A stretch of DNA of 33,179 bases from an uncultured Caryophanales bacterium (GTDB taxonomy: Bacteria; Bacillota_I; Bacilli_A; RF39; UBA660): the NCBI GenBank assembly GCA_946615975.1, contig CAMOID010000009.1, positions 1-33,179 of the forward strand, given 5' to 3'. Numbering within the stretch: the first letter of the stretch is position 1; each line of letters opens with the position of its first letter. Made by a program: the position numbers and the translations under genes. Positions 8,204 to 16,505 of the stretch are shown one piece after another. The notes beneath the pieces are model-generated. The model was not told the origin of the DNA, ran no database searches, and saw only the letters and a list, made by a program, of their open reading frames with translations.

Positions 8204-9232
8204 ATGAAGAAAAATATAACTGGTATATTATATTTCTATATTCATTTCATAGTTGAAATAGCATGCTTCTTTTATTTATCAAGAGTTACAAATGGATCAA
8301 ATGTTGTTTGGTTGATACCATTTATATATGATGGTGTTGCATTTGTACCTCAAAGTATAATTGGATATATATCAGATAAATATCCAAAGATAAATATGGC
8401 ATTTATTGGTACTATTTTAATGATTATATCTTATTTAATATTTGGACTTACTAAATGGTCAGTGTTTATATCTTTAATTATTATCTGTTTAGGTAATGCA
8501 TTCTTACATGTAGCAGGAGCAGAGAATACTTTAAAAACATCAGGTGGTAGATTAAGTCCATCAGCTATATTTGTAGCAGGTGGTTCATTTGGTGTAATAA
8601 CAGGAAAAGTATTAGCCATGTCTTCTATTAATCCTTTATGGTTGTTAATTCCAATTATGACTATTATTCCTTTTTCTATATTAGCTGATATGTATATAGA
8701 AAAAGATAGTAATACAGATAAGTTTAATTATGTTAGAGAATGTTTAAATCCTTATGTAGTTATATTAATTGCTTTCTTAGTTGTAATAGCAAGAGGATAT
8801 GTTGGATATGGAATACCAACATCATGGAATAAAACAGTTATTCAAAATATTATATTTTTTTGTACTATGGGATTAGGTAAAGCATTAGGTGGAATACTAT
8901 CAGATAAGATAGGTATTAGAAAAGTTGCTGTTGGATCAACATTACTTGCAATACCATTTTTATGTTGTGGTAATAATTTAATGATTGTTTCTATTATAGG
9001 TGTTATGTTTTTTTCTATGACAATGAGTATTACACTTGGAATACTTACATCTATTTTAAAAGAGAATCCTGGATTAGCATTTGGTATTACAACTATTGGT
9101 TTGTTCTTAGGAACAGCTCCAATATTTTTTATAAAGTTAACTATGAATATTAATATTATATTAATAATAATTGTTTCAATTATATGTTCAATTTTATTAG
9201 GTTATGTATTAAAAGGAGATGAAAAGAAATGA
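8204..9232 (+). CDS. MFS-type permease, substrate unknown
   Basis: Hydrophobic protein of 342 aa with about ten to eleven predicted membrane helices. Major facilitator features include YISDKYPKIN after the second helix and a matching GGILSDKIGIRK in the second half, the duplicated GxxSDK/R loop of MFS proteins. It is short for the family (usually near 400). Start ATG 8204 is nine bases after AGGG; a GTG at 8198 is too close to the ribosome site. It ends in TGA, the only TGA stop among the genes here. It overlaps the next gene as ATGA, so it is translationally coupled to the small membrane proteins that follow. Confidence 0.75.
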   Translation: MKKNITGILYFYIHFIVEIACFFYLSRVTNGSNVVWLIPFIYDGVAFVPQSIIGYISDKYPKINMAFIGTILMIISYLIFGLTKWSVFISLIIICLGNAFLHVAGAENTLKTSGGRLSPSAIFVAGGSFGVITGKVLAMSSINPLWLLIPIMTIIPFSILADMYIEKDSNTDKFNYVRECLNPYVVILIAFLVVIARGYVGYGIPTSWNKTVIQNIIFFCTMGLGKALGGILSDKIGIRKVAVGSTLLAIPFLCCGNNLMIVSIIGVMFFSMTMSITLGILTSILKENPGLAFGITTIGLFLGTAPIFFIKLTMNINIILIIIVSIICSILLGYVLKGDEKK

Positions 9233-9357
9233 AAATAATATTTGATCCTAGATATATAACTAATAATACTGTTTTCTGGATATATGTTGTTGCAATGATA
9301 TTAATTATTATTGCTACAGTTATATTTGTAATTAAGGAAGTTGGTGGTAAAAGATAA
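9229..9357 (+). CDS. Small single-span membrane protein (42 aa)
   Basis: Starts at the ATG overlapping the MFS stop (ATGA) and ends in a TAA sharing its last base with the ATG of the next gene. The peptide begins MKIIFDPRYITNNTVFW, carries one hydrophobic span (about residues 16-35, IYVVAMILIIIATVIFVI) and a basic tail EVGGKR. No domain recognised. Support comes from overlap coupling on both sides, an AAAAGGAGATGAAAAG ribosome site within the upstream gene, and the membrane-protein composition shared with its neighbours. Its function is unknown; a small subunit of a membrane complex is an inference. Confidence 0.75.
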   Translation: MKIIFDPRYITNNTVFWIYVVAMILIIIATVIFVIKEVGGKR

Positions 9358-9710
9358 TGTTTGATAATATGCCACTGATAATGGCAAGATGTTTAATTCT
9401 TACAATAGTGATTGAATTAATATTTGCCATCATATTAGGTATAAGAGATAAAAAAGATATATTAAATGTAATACTAGTACAAGTATTAACAAATCCAATT
9501 GTAGTAACAGTACCTTATTTAATATATATAGAATTTGGATATATACCATATAAAGCATCTATATATATTTTAGAAGTATTAGCAGTTTTAATAGAAGGAT
9601 TTGTTTATAGTAAAACATTAAAATATAAAAAGATAAACCCATATTTATTTTCATTCCTATTGAATTTATTTTCATATTCATTAGGATTAGTAATAAATAA
9701 ATTTTTATAG
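9357..9710 (+). CDS. Polytopic membrane protein of unknown function (117 aa)
   Basis: About four predicted membrane helices with a short basic loop (GIRDKKDILNV) and a conserved-looking VLTNPIVV motif in the second helix. Small membrane proteins of this pattern (LTxxxELxxAxxLGxRxxxD, then LTNP) occur beside signal-peptide proteins in gut Bacillota; I recognise the type but not a function. The ATG overlaps the preceding TAA by one base, and the next small gene starts 12 nt downstream. Confidence 0.75.
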   Translation: MFDNMPLIMARCLILTIVIELIFAIILGIRDKKDILNVILVQVLTNPIVVTVPYLIYIEFGYIPYKASIYILEVLAVLIEGFVYSKTLKYKKINPYLFSFLLNLFSYSLGLVINKFL

Positions 9711-9721
9711 GAGTATAGAAT

Positions 9722-9895
9722 ATGATTTTAGATGTTATAGGTCCAGGACCAGTTGAAGATACAAAATTTTATTTAAGTGAGTATTGGCCATTTATAATAA
9801 TAGGTATTATTGCATTAATAGGTTTATATATGGTTTTTAGAGTTATTAAAAGAAATCTATTAGCAAGAGTAATGTATGGAAAGAGAGGAAGATAA
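9722..9895 (+). CDS. Small single-span membrane protein (57 aa)
   Basis: The ATG at 9722 follows TAGGAGTATAGAAT. The 57-residue product starts MILDVIGPGPVEDTKF, has one hydrophobic segment at about residues 27-44 (FIIIGIIALIGLYMVFRVI), and a strongly basic C-terminus (MYGKRGR). It ends two bases before the ATG of the SH3b protein. No family recognised. Position, spacing and ribosome site make it a real gene of the cluster. Confidence 0.75.
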   Translation: MILDVIGPGPVEDTKFYLSEYWPFIIIGIIALIGLYMVFRVIKRNLLARVMYGKRGR

Positions 9896-9897
9896 AA

Positions 9898-11322
9898 ATG
9901 AAAAGAGTTTATAAACTATTAATATTATTTTTAGTATTATGTGTACCTGTAGTTGTTAAAGCTGATATGGGTGCACCAATGATTAAAGAATATAAAGCAA
10001 CTGTAATTAATCCTGAAGGAATAGATTACTATAGAAATGAATATAACGAAGAAACAAAAAAATATGAAAGTAAAAAAATAGGACATTTAAATAGTGGTGA
10101 TACTTTTACTGTATTATATGAAAATGAAAAAGGATCTGTTGCAGGTGATAAGGCATATTTAGAATGTTCACTAGTTGGTGGATGGGAAAATATTTTTTTC
10201 ATTTATGAAGAAGATATAAAAGGTGTTAGACCAGTTGAATCTGAATTTATACCAAATGATACAAATATTAAAGATATAGGAAAGCATTATAAAAGTATGC
10301 TTAATGCTTTAACAAATGCAGAAGTAAATTTATATAAAGGTCCATCTATTGCTTATGAAGTAATTACTACAATTCCTAAAGAGACAAAATTATCTTATGA
10401 ATATGTAATTGGTGATTCAGATGAATCAGGAACCGTATATATTTATACTGAATACAATGGTAATAAAGGATGGGTAAGTGTTTTAGATGCTAAAGTATTA
10501 TTTGAATATTCTCAAAAAAATGTAACATTTGAAGATATACAAACTGATTGTGGAGTAATACCAGCAGGTACTGTATTTACATCTAGATATGTTACTGATA
10601 TGTGGGATAAAAGTGTATCTTATGAAACAGATGGATGTAGAGCATTAGTTAATAATTTTAGAAGTGAAAAAATAGCTACTTATTATGATAATGATACTTA
10701 CTATGAAGTTAAAAGAGATATTAGATTATATGAAAAACCAAAGAATAAAGGAAAAATAGTATATACAATAAAAAGAGGATCTCAAATAAAAATTAATTAC
10801 ACTAATGAATATGAGGAAGAATATTCTGATTATTATTTTGAAATTGATGGTCAAAAAGGATTTGCATTTTTAAAAACTGATTCTGATATATTTGAATATA
10901 TTGATCGTAGTAAAGTAACTTCTACAACAAGTACAACAACTACAACAGAAGAAACAACAAGTGAAGAAACTACTACTGATGAATCTTATTCTTTAGGTGC
11001 TACTAATAGTAAAACTTCAGTTGAAAAAACAAAAGAAATAATTATTATTTCTACTATAGTTGGTGTTGCATTAGCATTAACAGCAATTGTAATAATTGTT
11101 ATTGTTAATAAGAAAAATAAAAATACAAAAGAAGAAGTTAAACCTGAAACAGGTATGACTGAAAATGATTTAAATCTTGTTAGTCAAAATGCTGAACAAG
11201 TAGTTGCTCCAGTAGAAACACAAATTGATTCATTAAATAATGAAAATGATTTAAATAATGTTTCTGAACAAGAAGAAGTAAGAGCTGAAGAAGTAACAGA
11301 ACAAAAAGAAGATGCTGAATAG
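9898..11322 (+). CDS. Secreted, membrane-anchored SH3b-repeat protein
   Basis: 474 aa. Signal peptide at residues 1-22 (cleavage likely after VVKA) and mature start DMGAPMIKEYKA. Three SH3b-like modules can be made out at about 30-110, 135-205 and 265-345, each with a pattern such as VNLYKGPSxxYEVITTIPKxT...GWVSV. They are followed by a Thr/Ser/Glu-rich linker near 345-370, one membrane helix (about 383-404, followed by KKNKNTKEE) and an acidic cytoplasmic tail of about 65 residues. SH3b modules usually bind peptidoglycan or peptides, so it is likely to sit in the cell wall. It is the last gene of the 8204-11322 unit. Function unknown. Confidence 0.8.
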   Translation: MKRVYKLLILFLVLCVPVVVKADMGAPMIKEYKATVINPEGIDYYRNEYNEETKKYESKKIGHLNSGDTFTVLYENEKGSVAGDKAYLECSLVGGWENIFFIYEEDIKGVRPVESEFIPNDTNIKDIGKHYKSMLNALTNAEVNLYKGPSIAYEVITTIPKETKLSYEYVIGDSDESGTVYIYTEYNGNKGWVSVLDAKVLFEYSQKNVTFEDIQTDCGVIPAGTVFTSRYVTDMWDKSVSYETDGCRALVNNFRSEKIATYYDNDTYYEVKRDIRLYEKPKNKGKIVYTIKRGSQIKINYTNEYEEEYSDYYFEIDGQKGFAFLKTDSDIFEYIDRSKVTSTTSTTTTTEETTSEETTTDESYSLGATNSKTSVEKTKEIIIISTIVGVALALTAIVIIVIVNKKNKNTKEEVKPETGMTENDLNLVSQNAEQVVAPVETQIDSLNNENDLNNVSEQEEVRAEEVTEQKEDAE

Positions 11323-11332
11323 CATCTTTTTT
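11309..11332 (+). terminator. Rho-independent terminator of the envelope cluster
   Basis: AAGATGCT, loop GAAT, AGCATCTT, then T. The stop codon is within the hairpin. Confidence 0.88.
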
Positions 11333-11343
11333 ATTTGGAATAC

Positions 11344-11372
11344 TTGCAATTTTTATAAATTACATATATAAT
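11344..11372 (+). promoter_or_regulatory. Sigma-A promoter of the HD hydrolase-valS operon
   Basis: -35 TTGCAA, 17-bp spacer, -10 TATAAT. Predicted start near 11379, at the beginning of the T-box leader. Confidence 0.8.
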
Positions 11373-11378
11373 CATAGT

Positions 11379-11602
11379 AGTTTTAAAAAGACATGGAACA
11401 AGAGGAGTAAGTTAAAACTACTTAACAGGAATGAATGTTCACCGACTGAGAGACATTCTTAAGAAAGATAACTGAAGGTAGCTTGGGAGTTGTTAGTCTG
11501 AAATAATAGTAAGATTAAACGTTTAATACACGTTACGTATTTGAGAAGTAATTAAAGTGGTACCACGATCTAATCGTCTTTATGATGATTAGATCTTTTT
11601 TA
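11379..11602 (+). promoter_or_regulatory. T-box leader, valine (specifier GUA)
   Basis: tRNA-sensing attenuator. The stem I distal part is seen as GAATGT...ACCGACTGAGAG...ACATTC. The specifier loop CTGAAGGTAGCTT places GTA at 11478-11480, a Val codon followed by a purine, in register with the Lys T-box of this window (GAA-N-codon-G). The T-box core AAAGTGGTACCACGA is at 11555-11568. The competing terminator is GATCTAATC / GATTAGATC (11567-11595) with a T tract to 11602. Uncharged tRNA-Val should stabilise the antiterminator and raise expression of the two downstream genes. Confidence 0.93.
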
Positions 11603-11623
11603 TTTTAAGAAAGGAGTATTTAT

Positions 11624-12331
11624 ATGAATCACTATAAAGAAATATTTGATAAGTATTATAGTCAATTTGATAATTCAGAATATTGGATTAAATATAAATA
11701 TGATCACACAATGCGAGTTGTCGAATATGCTAAACAAATTGCTATAAGTTTAAACTTATCTGATGAAGATATTGAATTAGCAGAATTGTGTGGTTTATTT
11801 CATGACATATCAAGATTCAAACAATGGGCTGAATATCAAACATTCGTTGATTTAAATTCATTTGATCATGGAGATATGGGATATGAAATATTAAAAGAAT
11901 TAGGTATAGATAATGAAATAATATTAATTAGTACTAAAGTACATAATAAATATGAAGTACCTGAAGAATTAGATGATAGAACTAAGTTATTCTGTAATAT
12001 TACGAGAGATGCAGATAAAGTAGATATCTTAATTGATTTAGCTAATGAATCAGATGATGATGAAGTAGATATTCCTGAAGAAGTAATTGAAGCGTTTAGA
12101 AATCATAAGATGGTACAAAATCGAGTGGCTAATAGTCAAAATATGACAGTTAAAATGCTTAGATGTTTAGCGTTTATATTTAATGCTCAATATAAAAAGA
12201 CATTTGAATTAATTAAAGAACATAATGTTGTAAACATTAAATGTGATAACATTTTATCTAAACATGATGATGATAGAATCAAAGAAATAAAAGATATACT
12301 TAATAAGTTTGTAGATGAAAGGGTGAAATAA
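11624..12331 (+). CDS. HD-domain phosphohydrolase in the valS operon
   Basis: Cytoplasmic 235-aa protein with the metal-binding HD signature: His28 in YDHTMRVVEYA, His60-Asp61 in LFHDISRF, a later VHNKYEVP and an Asp in ITRDADKVDIL. This is the pattern of metal-dependent phosphohydrolases acting on nucleotides or similar phosphoesters. The ATG follows GAAAGGAG. It is the first gene after the Val T-box and is separated from valS by one base, so its expression should follow valine tRNA charging. The substrate cannot be told. What is notable is its place between T-box and synthetase. Confidence 0.85.
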   Translation: MNHYKEIFDKYYSQFDNSEYWIKYKYDHTMRVVEYAKQIAISLNLSDEDIELAELCGLFHDISRFKQWAEYQTFVDLNSFDHGDMGYEILKELGIDNEIILISTKVHNKYEVPEELDDRTKLFCNITRDADKVDILIDLANESDDDEVDIPEEVIEAFRNHKMVQNRVANSQNMTVKMLRCLAFIFNAQYKKTFELIKEHNVVNIKCDNILSKHDDDRIKEIKDILNKFVDERVK

Positions 12332-12332
12332 T

Positions 12333-14858
12333 ATGTTAGATACAAAATATAATCATGAAGAAGTAGAAAAGAATAAATATGAAGAATGGTTAAAAAAAGA
12401 TTATTTTAAATGTGAAGAAAATTCAGATAAGAAACCATTCTGTATTGTGTTACCTCCACCTAACGTTACTGGTGTATTACACTTAGGACATGCTTGGGAT
12501 GTAACATTACAAGATATTATTATTAGATATAAAAAGATGGAAGGTTATGATACATTCTGGTTACCAGGAATGGATCATGCTGCAATTGCTACTGAAGCAA
12601 AAGTAGTAAAAAGATTAAAAGACAAAGGTATAGATAAATATGAATATGGTAGAGAAAAATTCCTAGAAGCTTGTTGGGATTGGACTCATGAACATGGAGA
12701 TATTATTAGACAACAATGGGCTAAGATGGGTATAGCTTTAGATTATTCTAAAGAAAGATTTACATTAGATGAAGGATTATCTAAAGCAGTTAGAAAAGTA
12801 TTTGTTGATTTCTATAACGAAGGATTAATCTATCGTGGTGAAAAAATAATTAACTGGGATCCAGCAGCTCAAACAGCATTATCAAATGAAGAAGTTATTT
12901 ATTCAGAAGAAAAGAGTGCTTTCTATCATTTAAAATATATGATTGAAGGAACTGATGAATATTTAGATGTTGCTACTACTAGACCAGAAACATTATTTGG
13001 TGATACTGCTGTAGCAGTTAATAAAGATGATGAAAGATATCAAAAATATATTGGAAAGAATGTTATTCTTCCAATAATGAATAAACCAATTCCTGTTATA
13101 GCAGATGAACATGCTGATATGGAAAAAGGAACAGGTGTAGTTAAGATTACTCCTGCACATGATCCTAATGACTTTGAAGTTGGTAATAGACATAATCTTG
13201 AAAGAATTTGTATCATGAATGATGATGCAACTATGAATGAAAATGTTCCTGAAAAATATCAAGGAATGACAAGAGAAGATTGTAGAGAAGCTGTTCTTAA
13301 AGATCTAGAAGAACAAGGATTATTATTAGAAGTTGAACCATTAGTTCATGAAGTAGGACATTCTGAAAGAACTCAAGTAATGGTTGAACCAATGATTAAA
13401 AAACAATGGTTTGTTAAGATGAGACCTTTAGCAGATCATGTACTTGAAACTCAAAAGAAAAAAGATGAAAAAGTTAACTTTGTACCATCTAGATATGAGA
13501 AGACTATGAACCATTGGATGGAAATAACATATGACTGGTGTATTTCTAGACAATTATGGTGGGGTCATAGAATACCTGCTTGGTATAAAGGTGATGAAGT
13601 ATATGTAGGAATGGAAGCTCCTGAAGGAGAAGGATGGGTACAAGATGAAGATGTATTAGATACATGGTTCTCATCTGCTTTATGGCCATTTGCTACATTA
13701 GGATGGCCTGATAATACTAAACTATTAGAAAAGTATTATCCAAATCAATGTTTAGTTACTGGATATGATATTATTCCATTCTGGGTTAATAGAATGACTT
13801 TCCAAGGTGAAAAATTACTTGGTCAAAGACCATTTGAAGATTGTTTAATCCATGGTTTAATTAGAGATAAACAAGGTAGAAAATTTAGTAAATCATTAGG
13901 AAATGGAATTGATCCATTTGATATGGTTAAAGAATATGGTGCAGATGCATTAAGATATTATTTAGCTACTGATGTTGCTCCAGGAACTGATATGAGATTC
14001 GATGAAGATAAGATTAAATCTACATGGAATTACATTAATAAAATATGGAATGCTTCAAGATTCACATTAATGAATATTGAAGGATTAAAAGAATTAACAT
14101 TTGATAATTTAACAAATGAAGATAAATGGATTTTAAGTGAATATGAAAAATGTATTCATGATACAAAGAAATTCATGGATAAATATGAATTCAATAATGC
14201 TGGTGCAGTAATTTATGAATTTACTTGGGATAAGTTCTGCTCTAATTATATTGAATTTGCTAAGTTTAATTCAGATTCAAATACAACTAAATCAGTATTA
14301 TGTCATGTATTAACTGGCATCTTAAAAATGTTACATCCATTCATGCCATTTGTTACTGAAGAAATTTATCAAATGTTACCAATTAAAGATTCTGAATCAA
14401 TCATGATTTCTTCATATCCAGAATATGATAAGAAATTTATTGATAAAGAAACTGCTAAATTAGTAGATGATAAGATTGAATTCATTAAAGCATTTAGAAA
14501 TATTAAAACTGAAAATAATATTCCTAAAGATGCTAAAGTAATGATTAATACAGATGATGAAATAATTATTAAGATGTTAAAATTACAAGATGTAATGATA
14601 ACTGAACCAGAAGATATTAAATCTTATAATGTTAAATTAGGTTCATATGAAGCTACTATCTTCTATGAAAAAGAAGAAACAGCAGAAGATAAAGCAGCTA
14701 AAGAAAAACAAATAAATGATTTAAAAGCTTCTATTGAAAGAAGAAAGAATTTACTTGCTAATGAAAACTATGTTGCTAAAGCTCCAGAAGCTTTAGTTAA
14801 TAAAGAAAGAGAAACATTAGCTAAAGAAGAAGAACAATTAGCATTATTAACTAAATAA
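12333..14858 (+). CDS. valS: Valyl-tRNA synthetase
   Basis: Class I synthetase, 841 aa, attaching valine to tRNA-Val. The HIGH motif is seen in PPPNVTGVLHLGHA near residue 45 and KMSKS as RKFSKSLGNGIDP near residue 516. The editing domain between them includes the TTRPETLFGDTAVAV segment. The C-terminus is the charged coiled coil typical of ValRS (KEKQINDLKASIERRKNLL...). Length is slightly below the usual 870-880. The GUA specifier in the upstream T-box agrees with this assignment. GGGTGA precedes the ATG. Confidence 0.97.
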   Translation: MLDTKYNHEEVEKNKYEEWLKKDYFKCEENSDKKPFCIVLPPPNVTGVLHLGHAWDVTLQDIIIRYKKMEGYDTFWLPGMDHAAIATEAKVVKRLKDKGIDKYEYGREKFLEACWDWTHEHGDIIRQQWAKMGIALDYSKERFTLDEGLSKAVRKVFVDFYNEGLIYRGEKIINWDPAAQTALSNEEVIYSEEKSAFYHLKYMIEGTDEYLDVATTRPETLFGDTAVAVNKDDERYQKYIGKNVILPIMNKPIPVIADEHADMEKGTGVVKITPAHDPNDFEVGNRHNLERICIMNDDATMNENVPEKYQGMTREDCREAVLKDLEEQGLLLEVEPLVHEVGHSERTQVMVEPMIKKQWFVKMRPLADHVLETQKKKDEKVNFVPSRYEKTMNHWMEITYDWCISRQLWWGHRIPAWYKGDEVYVGMEAPEGEGWVQDEDVLDTWFSSALWPFATLGWPDNTKLLEKYYPNQCLVTGYDIIPFWVNRMTFQGEKLLGQRPFEDCLIHGLIRDKQGRKFSKSLGNGIDPFDMVKEYGADALRYYLATDVAPGTDMRFDEDKIKSTWNYINKIWNASRFTLMNIEGLKELTFDNLTNEDKWILSEYEKCIHDTKKFMDKYEFNNAGAVIYEFTWDKFCSNYIEFAKFNSDSNTTKSVLCHVLTGILKMLHPFMPFVTEEIYQMLPIKDSESIMISSYPEYDKKFIDKETAKLVDDKIEFIKAFRNIKTENNIPKDAKVMINTDDEIIIKMLKLQDVMITEPEDIKSYNVKLGSYEATIFYEKEETAEDKAAKEKQINDLKASIERRKNLLANENYVAKAPEALVNKERETLAKEEEQLALLTK

Positions 14859-14882
14859 AAGAAGGTTTATACCTTCTTTTTT
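14857..14882 (+). terminator. Rho-independent terminator of valS
   Basis: AAAAGAAGGT, loop TTAT, ACCTTCTTTT, then T. Confidence 0.9.
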
Positions 14883-14883
14883 G

Positions 14884-14912
14884 TTTACACTTAATTATGT
14901 TAAGTTTATATA
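14884..14912 (+). promoter_or_regulatory. Probable sigma-A promoter before the surface protein gene
   Basis: TTTACA, 17-bp spacer, TATATA, starting immediately after the valS terminator. Both boxes are one mismatch from consensus. Confidence 0.55.
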
Positions 14913-14971
14913 GGATTGATTGCTTATTATTGAATTATGAATTATGATGGAGTTAGAAAGAGTGAGTGTAT

Positions 14972-16438
14972 ATGAGGAGATTTATATTGATACTACTTGT
15001 GATTTTACTTATGCCAGCTACAGTATTGGCAGAAACTTGCCATGCAGATGGTATTACGATTGAATCAATCGAAACGATTGAAAAATCAGAAGGGACAAAA
15101 GAATTAAGTTCAGCAAAAGCAAATGGAACTTATATGGATCTAGATATATCTTTTACTAGAGAGAAAGATTACATAATATATAAAATAGTTATTAAAAATA
15201 ATACTGAAAATGATTATGTTTTAGATGAAGCAATGTTTACTAAAAATTATAATAATGTTAGTTATAAATTTGAAACAGATAATAAATTAGTTAAAGCAGG
15301 GAATGTAAGAGAATTAAGTTTAAGAGTCGAATTAATTAGCGTTCCAGAAAACGGTCATTTTAATGAAAAAAATACTTTAGATTTAAATTTAACAGGTGGA
15401 GCTATTGAAAATCCACCAACAGGAGTAAAGAGTTTATTATATGTTATTCCTGTATTATTAATTATAGGTTTTCTAGTTGTATTTACAGCTAAGAAAAAAA
15501 CATCATTTAAAGCAATGGCATTAATAGTTGGTTTATTAGTAAGTATTCCAACAATAGTTAATGCAGTATGTAAGTGTAATTTAAAAGTTAATTCCACAAT
15601 TACAGTTTCTAATTGTAAGTATAAATTAATAACTGATAAAGGTACTTTTGAAGAAGGAAAAGATGTAAAAGATATTTGTGTTGGATCTAATGAAGTAGCA
15701 GATTCATCTGAATTTATTTGTAAGGGGTTCACTTATTATAGCGAATATGATGCCGCTGCCTATTTTGGTGACGATGATACACCTACAATAACTGAAGCTA
15801 CATCATTTGGTGATAGAAGTATTTCTCCAAAAATGTTGTTCAGTAGACCTGCTAATGCATATGCATATATGATTATATATAGTTATAAGCCTTCAGAACC
15901 ATTATTTAATGATAAATCTTATATAAAAGTATATAGTGATTATGAAAAGAAAAATTTAATTAAAACAATTACTAAAAACGATATAGATGGACATTACTAT
16001 GTATTGGAAGAAAATAAATATTTAGATAGTTATGCTTTAATTCCATTAGGTGAATATGGTGATGTATATTATACAGTATCTAGAGATTTATATAATAAAA
16101 TTGATATTGATATTGATCATGAGGATCCTGAAGATTATCGTGAGGATTCATGTCCTGCAGGATATCCAATTATTACAAGTTCAATTGTAATTGATAAAAT
16201 AGAATCAATGATTTATTCTGTAGATGATGAAGATCAAGCCCTTTATGGATTCTCTAATTGTCAAAATGAATATGGAGAATGGGTTATGAAACCAAATAAT
16301 TATCGCAGAAGAGAATTTGAGAGTAGAGGATTAAGAAGAACACCTGTATTAAGAGGTGCTTCAGTATATAAACCTTCACAAATAACATGTGCAGGTAATG
16401 AATATCATGCAGTATGGGGAAATAGAATTGATAAATAA
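14972..16438 (+). CDS. Surface protein with internal NPPTG sorting-like signal followed by a second signal-peptide-like helix
   Basis: 488 aa from ATG 14972 (a GTG two codons earlier is also possible). Counting from that GTG: signal peptide 1-22 (VILLMPATVLA), a beta-rich domain of about 125 residues, NPPTG at 149-153, a hydrophobic span 157-174 and AKKK. The N-terminal third therefore ends like a sortase substrate. The frame then continues KTSFKAMALIVGLLVSIPTIVNA-VCKCN, which looks like a second signal peptide, and a Cys-containing extracellular domain of about 285 residues with no anchor. No internal start with a ribosome site is visible at the junction, so it reads as one fused polypeptide with two membrane spans. 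No known domain recognised. Confidence 0.72.
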   Translation: MRRFILILLVILLMPATVLAETCHADGITIESIETIEKSEGTKELSSAKANGTYMDLDISFTREKDYIIYKIVIKNNTENDYVLDEAMFTKNYNNVSYKFETDNKLVKAGNVRELSLRVELISVPENGHFNEKNTLDLNLTGGAIENPPTGVKSLLYVIPVLLIIGFLVVFTAKKKTSFKAMALIVGLLVSIPTIVNAVCKCNLKVNSTITVSNCKYKLITDKGTFEEGKDVKDICVGSNEVADSSEFICKGFTYYSEYDAAAYFGDDDTPTITEATSFGDRSISPKMLFSRPANAYAYMIIYSYKPSEPLFNDKSYIKVYSDYEKKNLIKTITKNDIDGHYYVLEENKYLDSYALIPLGEYGDVYYTVSRDLYNKIDIDIDHEDPEDYREDSCPAGYPIITSSIVIDKIESMIYSVDDEDQALYGFSNCQNEYGEWVMKPNNYRRREFESRGLRRTPVLRGASVYKPSQITCAGNEYHAVWGNRIDK

Positions 16439-16440
16439 TA

Positions 16441-16469
16441 AAAAAGTAGATTAATATCTACTTTTTTTA
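16441..16469 (+). terminator. Rho-independent terminator
   Basis: AGTAGAT, loop TAAT, ATCTACT, then T, flanked by A and T runs that lengthen the stem. Confidence 0.88.
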
Positions 16470-16505
16470 TTTTGTATGTTAAAATATATTTCATCGGTGA
16501 TTATC

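Noticed and set aside
9230-9232. TGA of the MFS gene read as Trp (Mollicutes code)
   Set aside because: All genes use TGG for Trp and none has an internal TGA; read-through would meet TAA one codon later.
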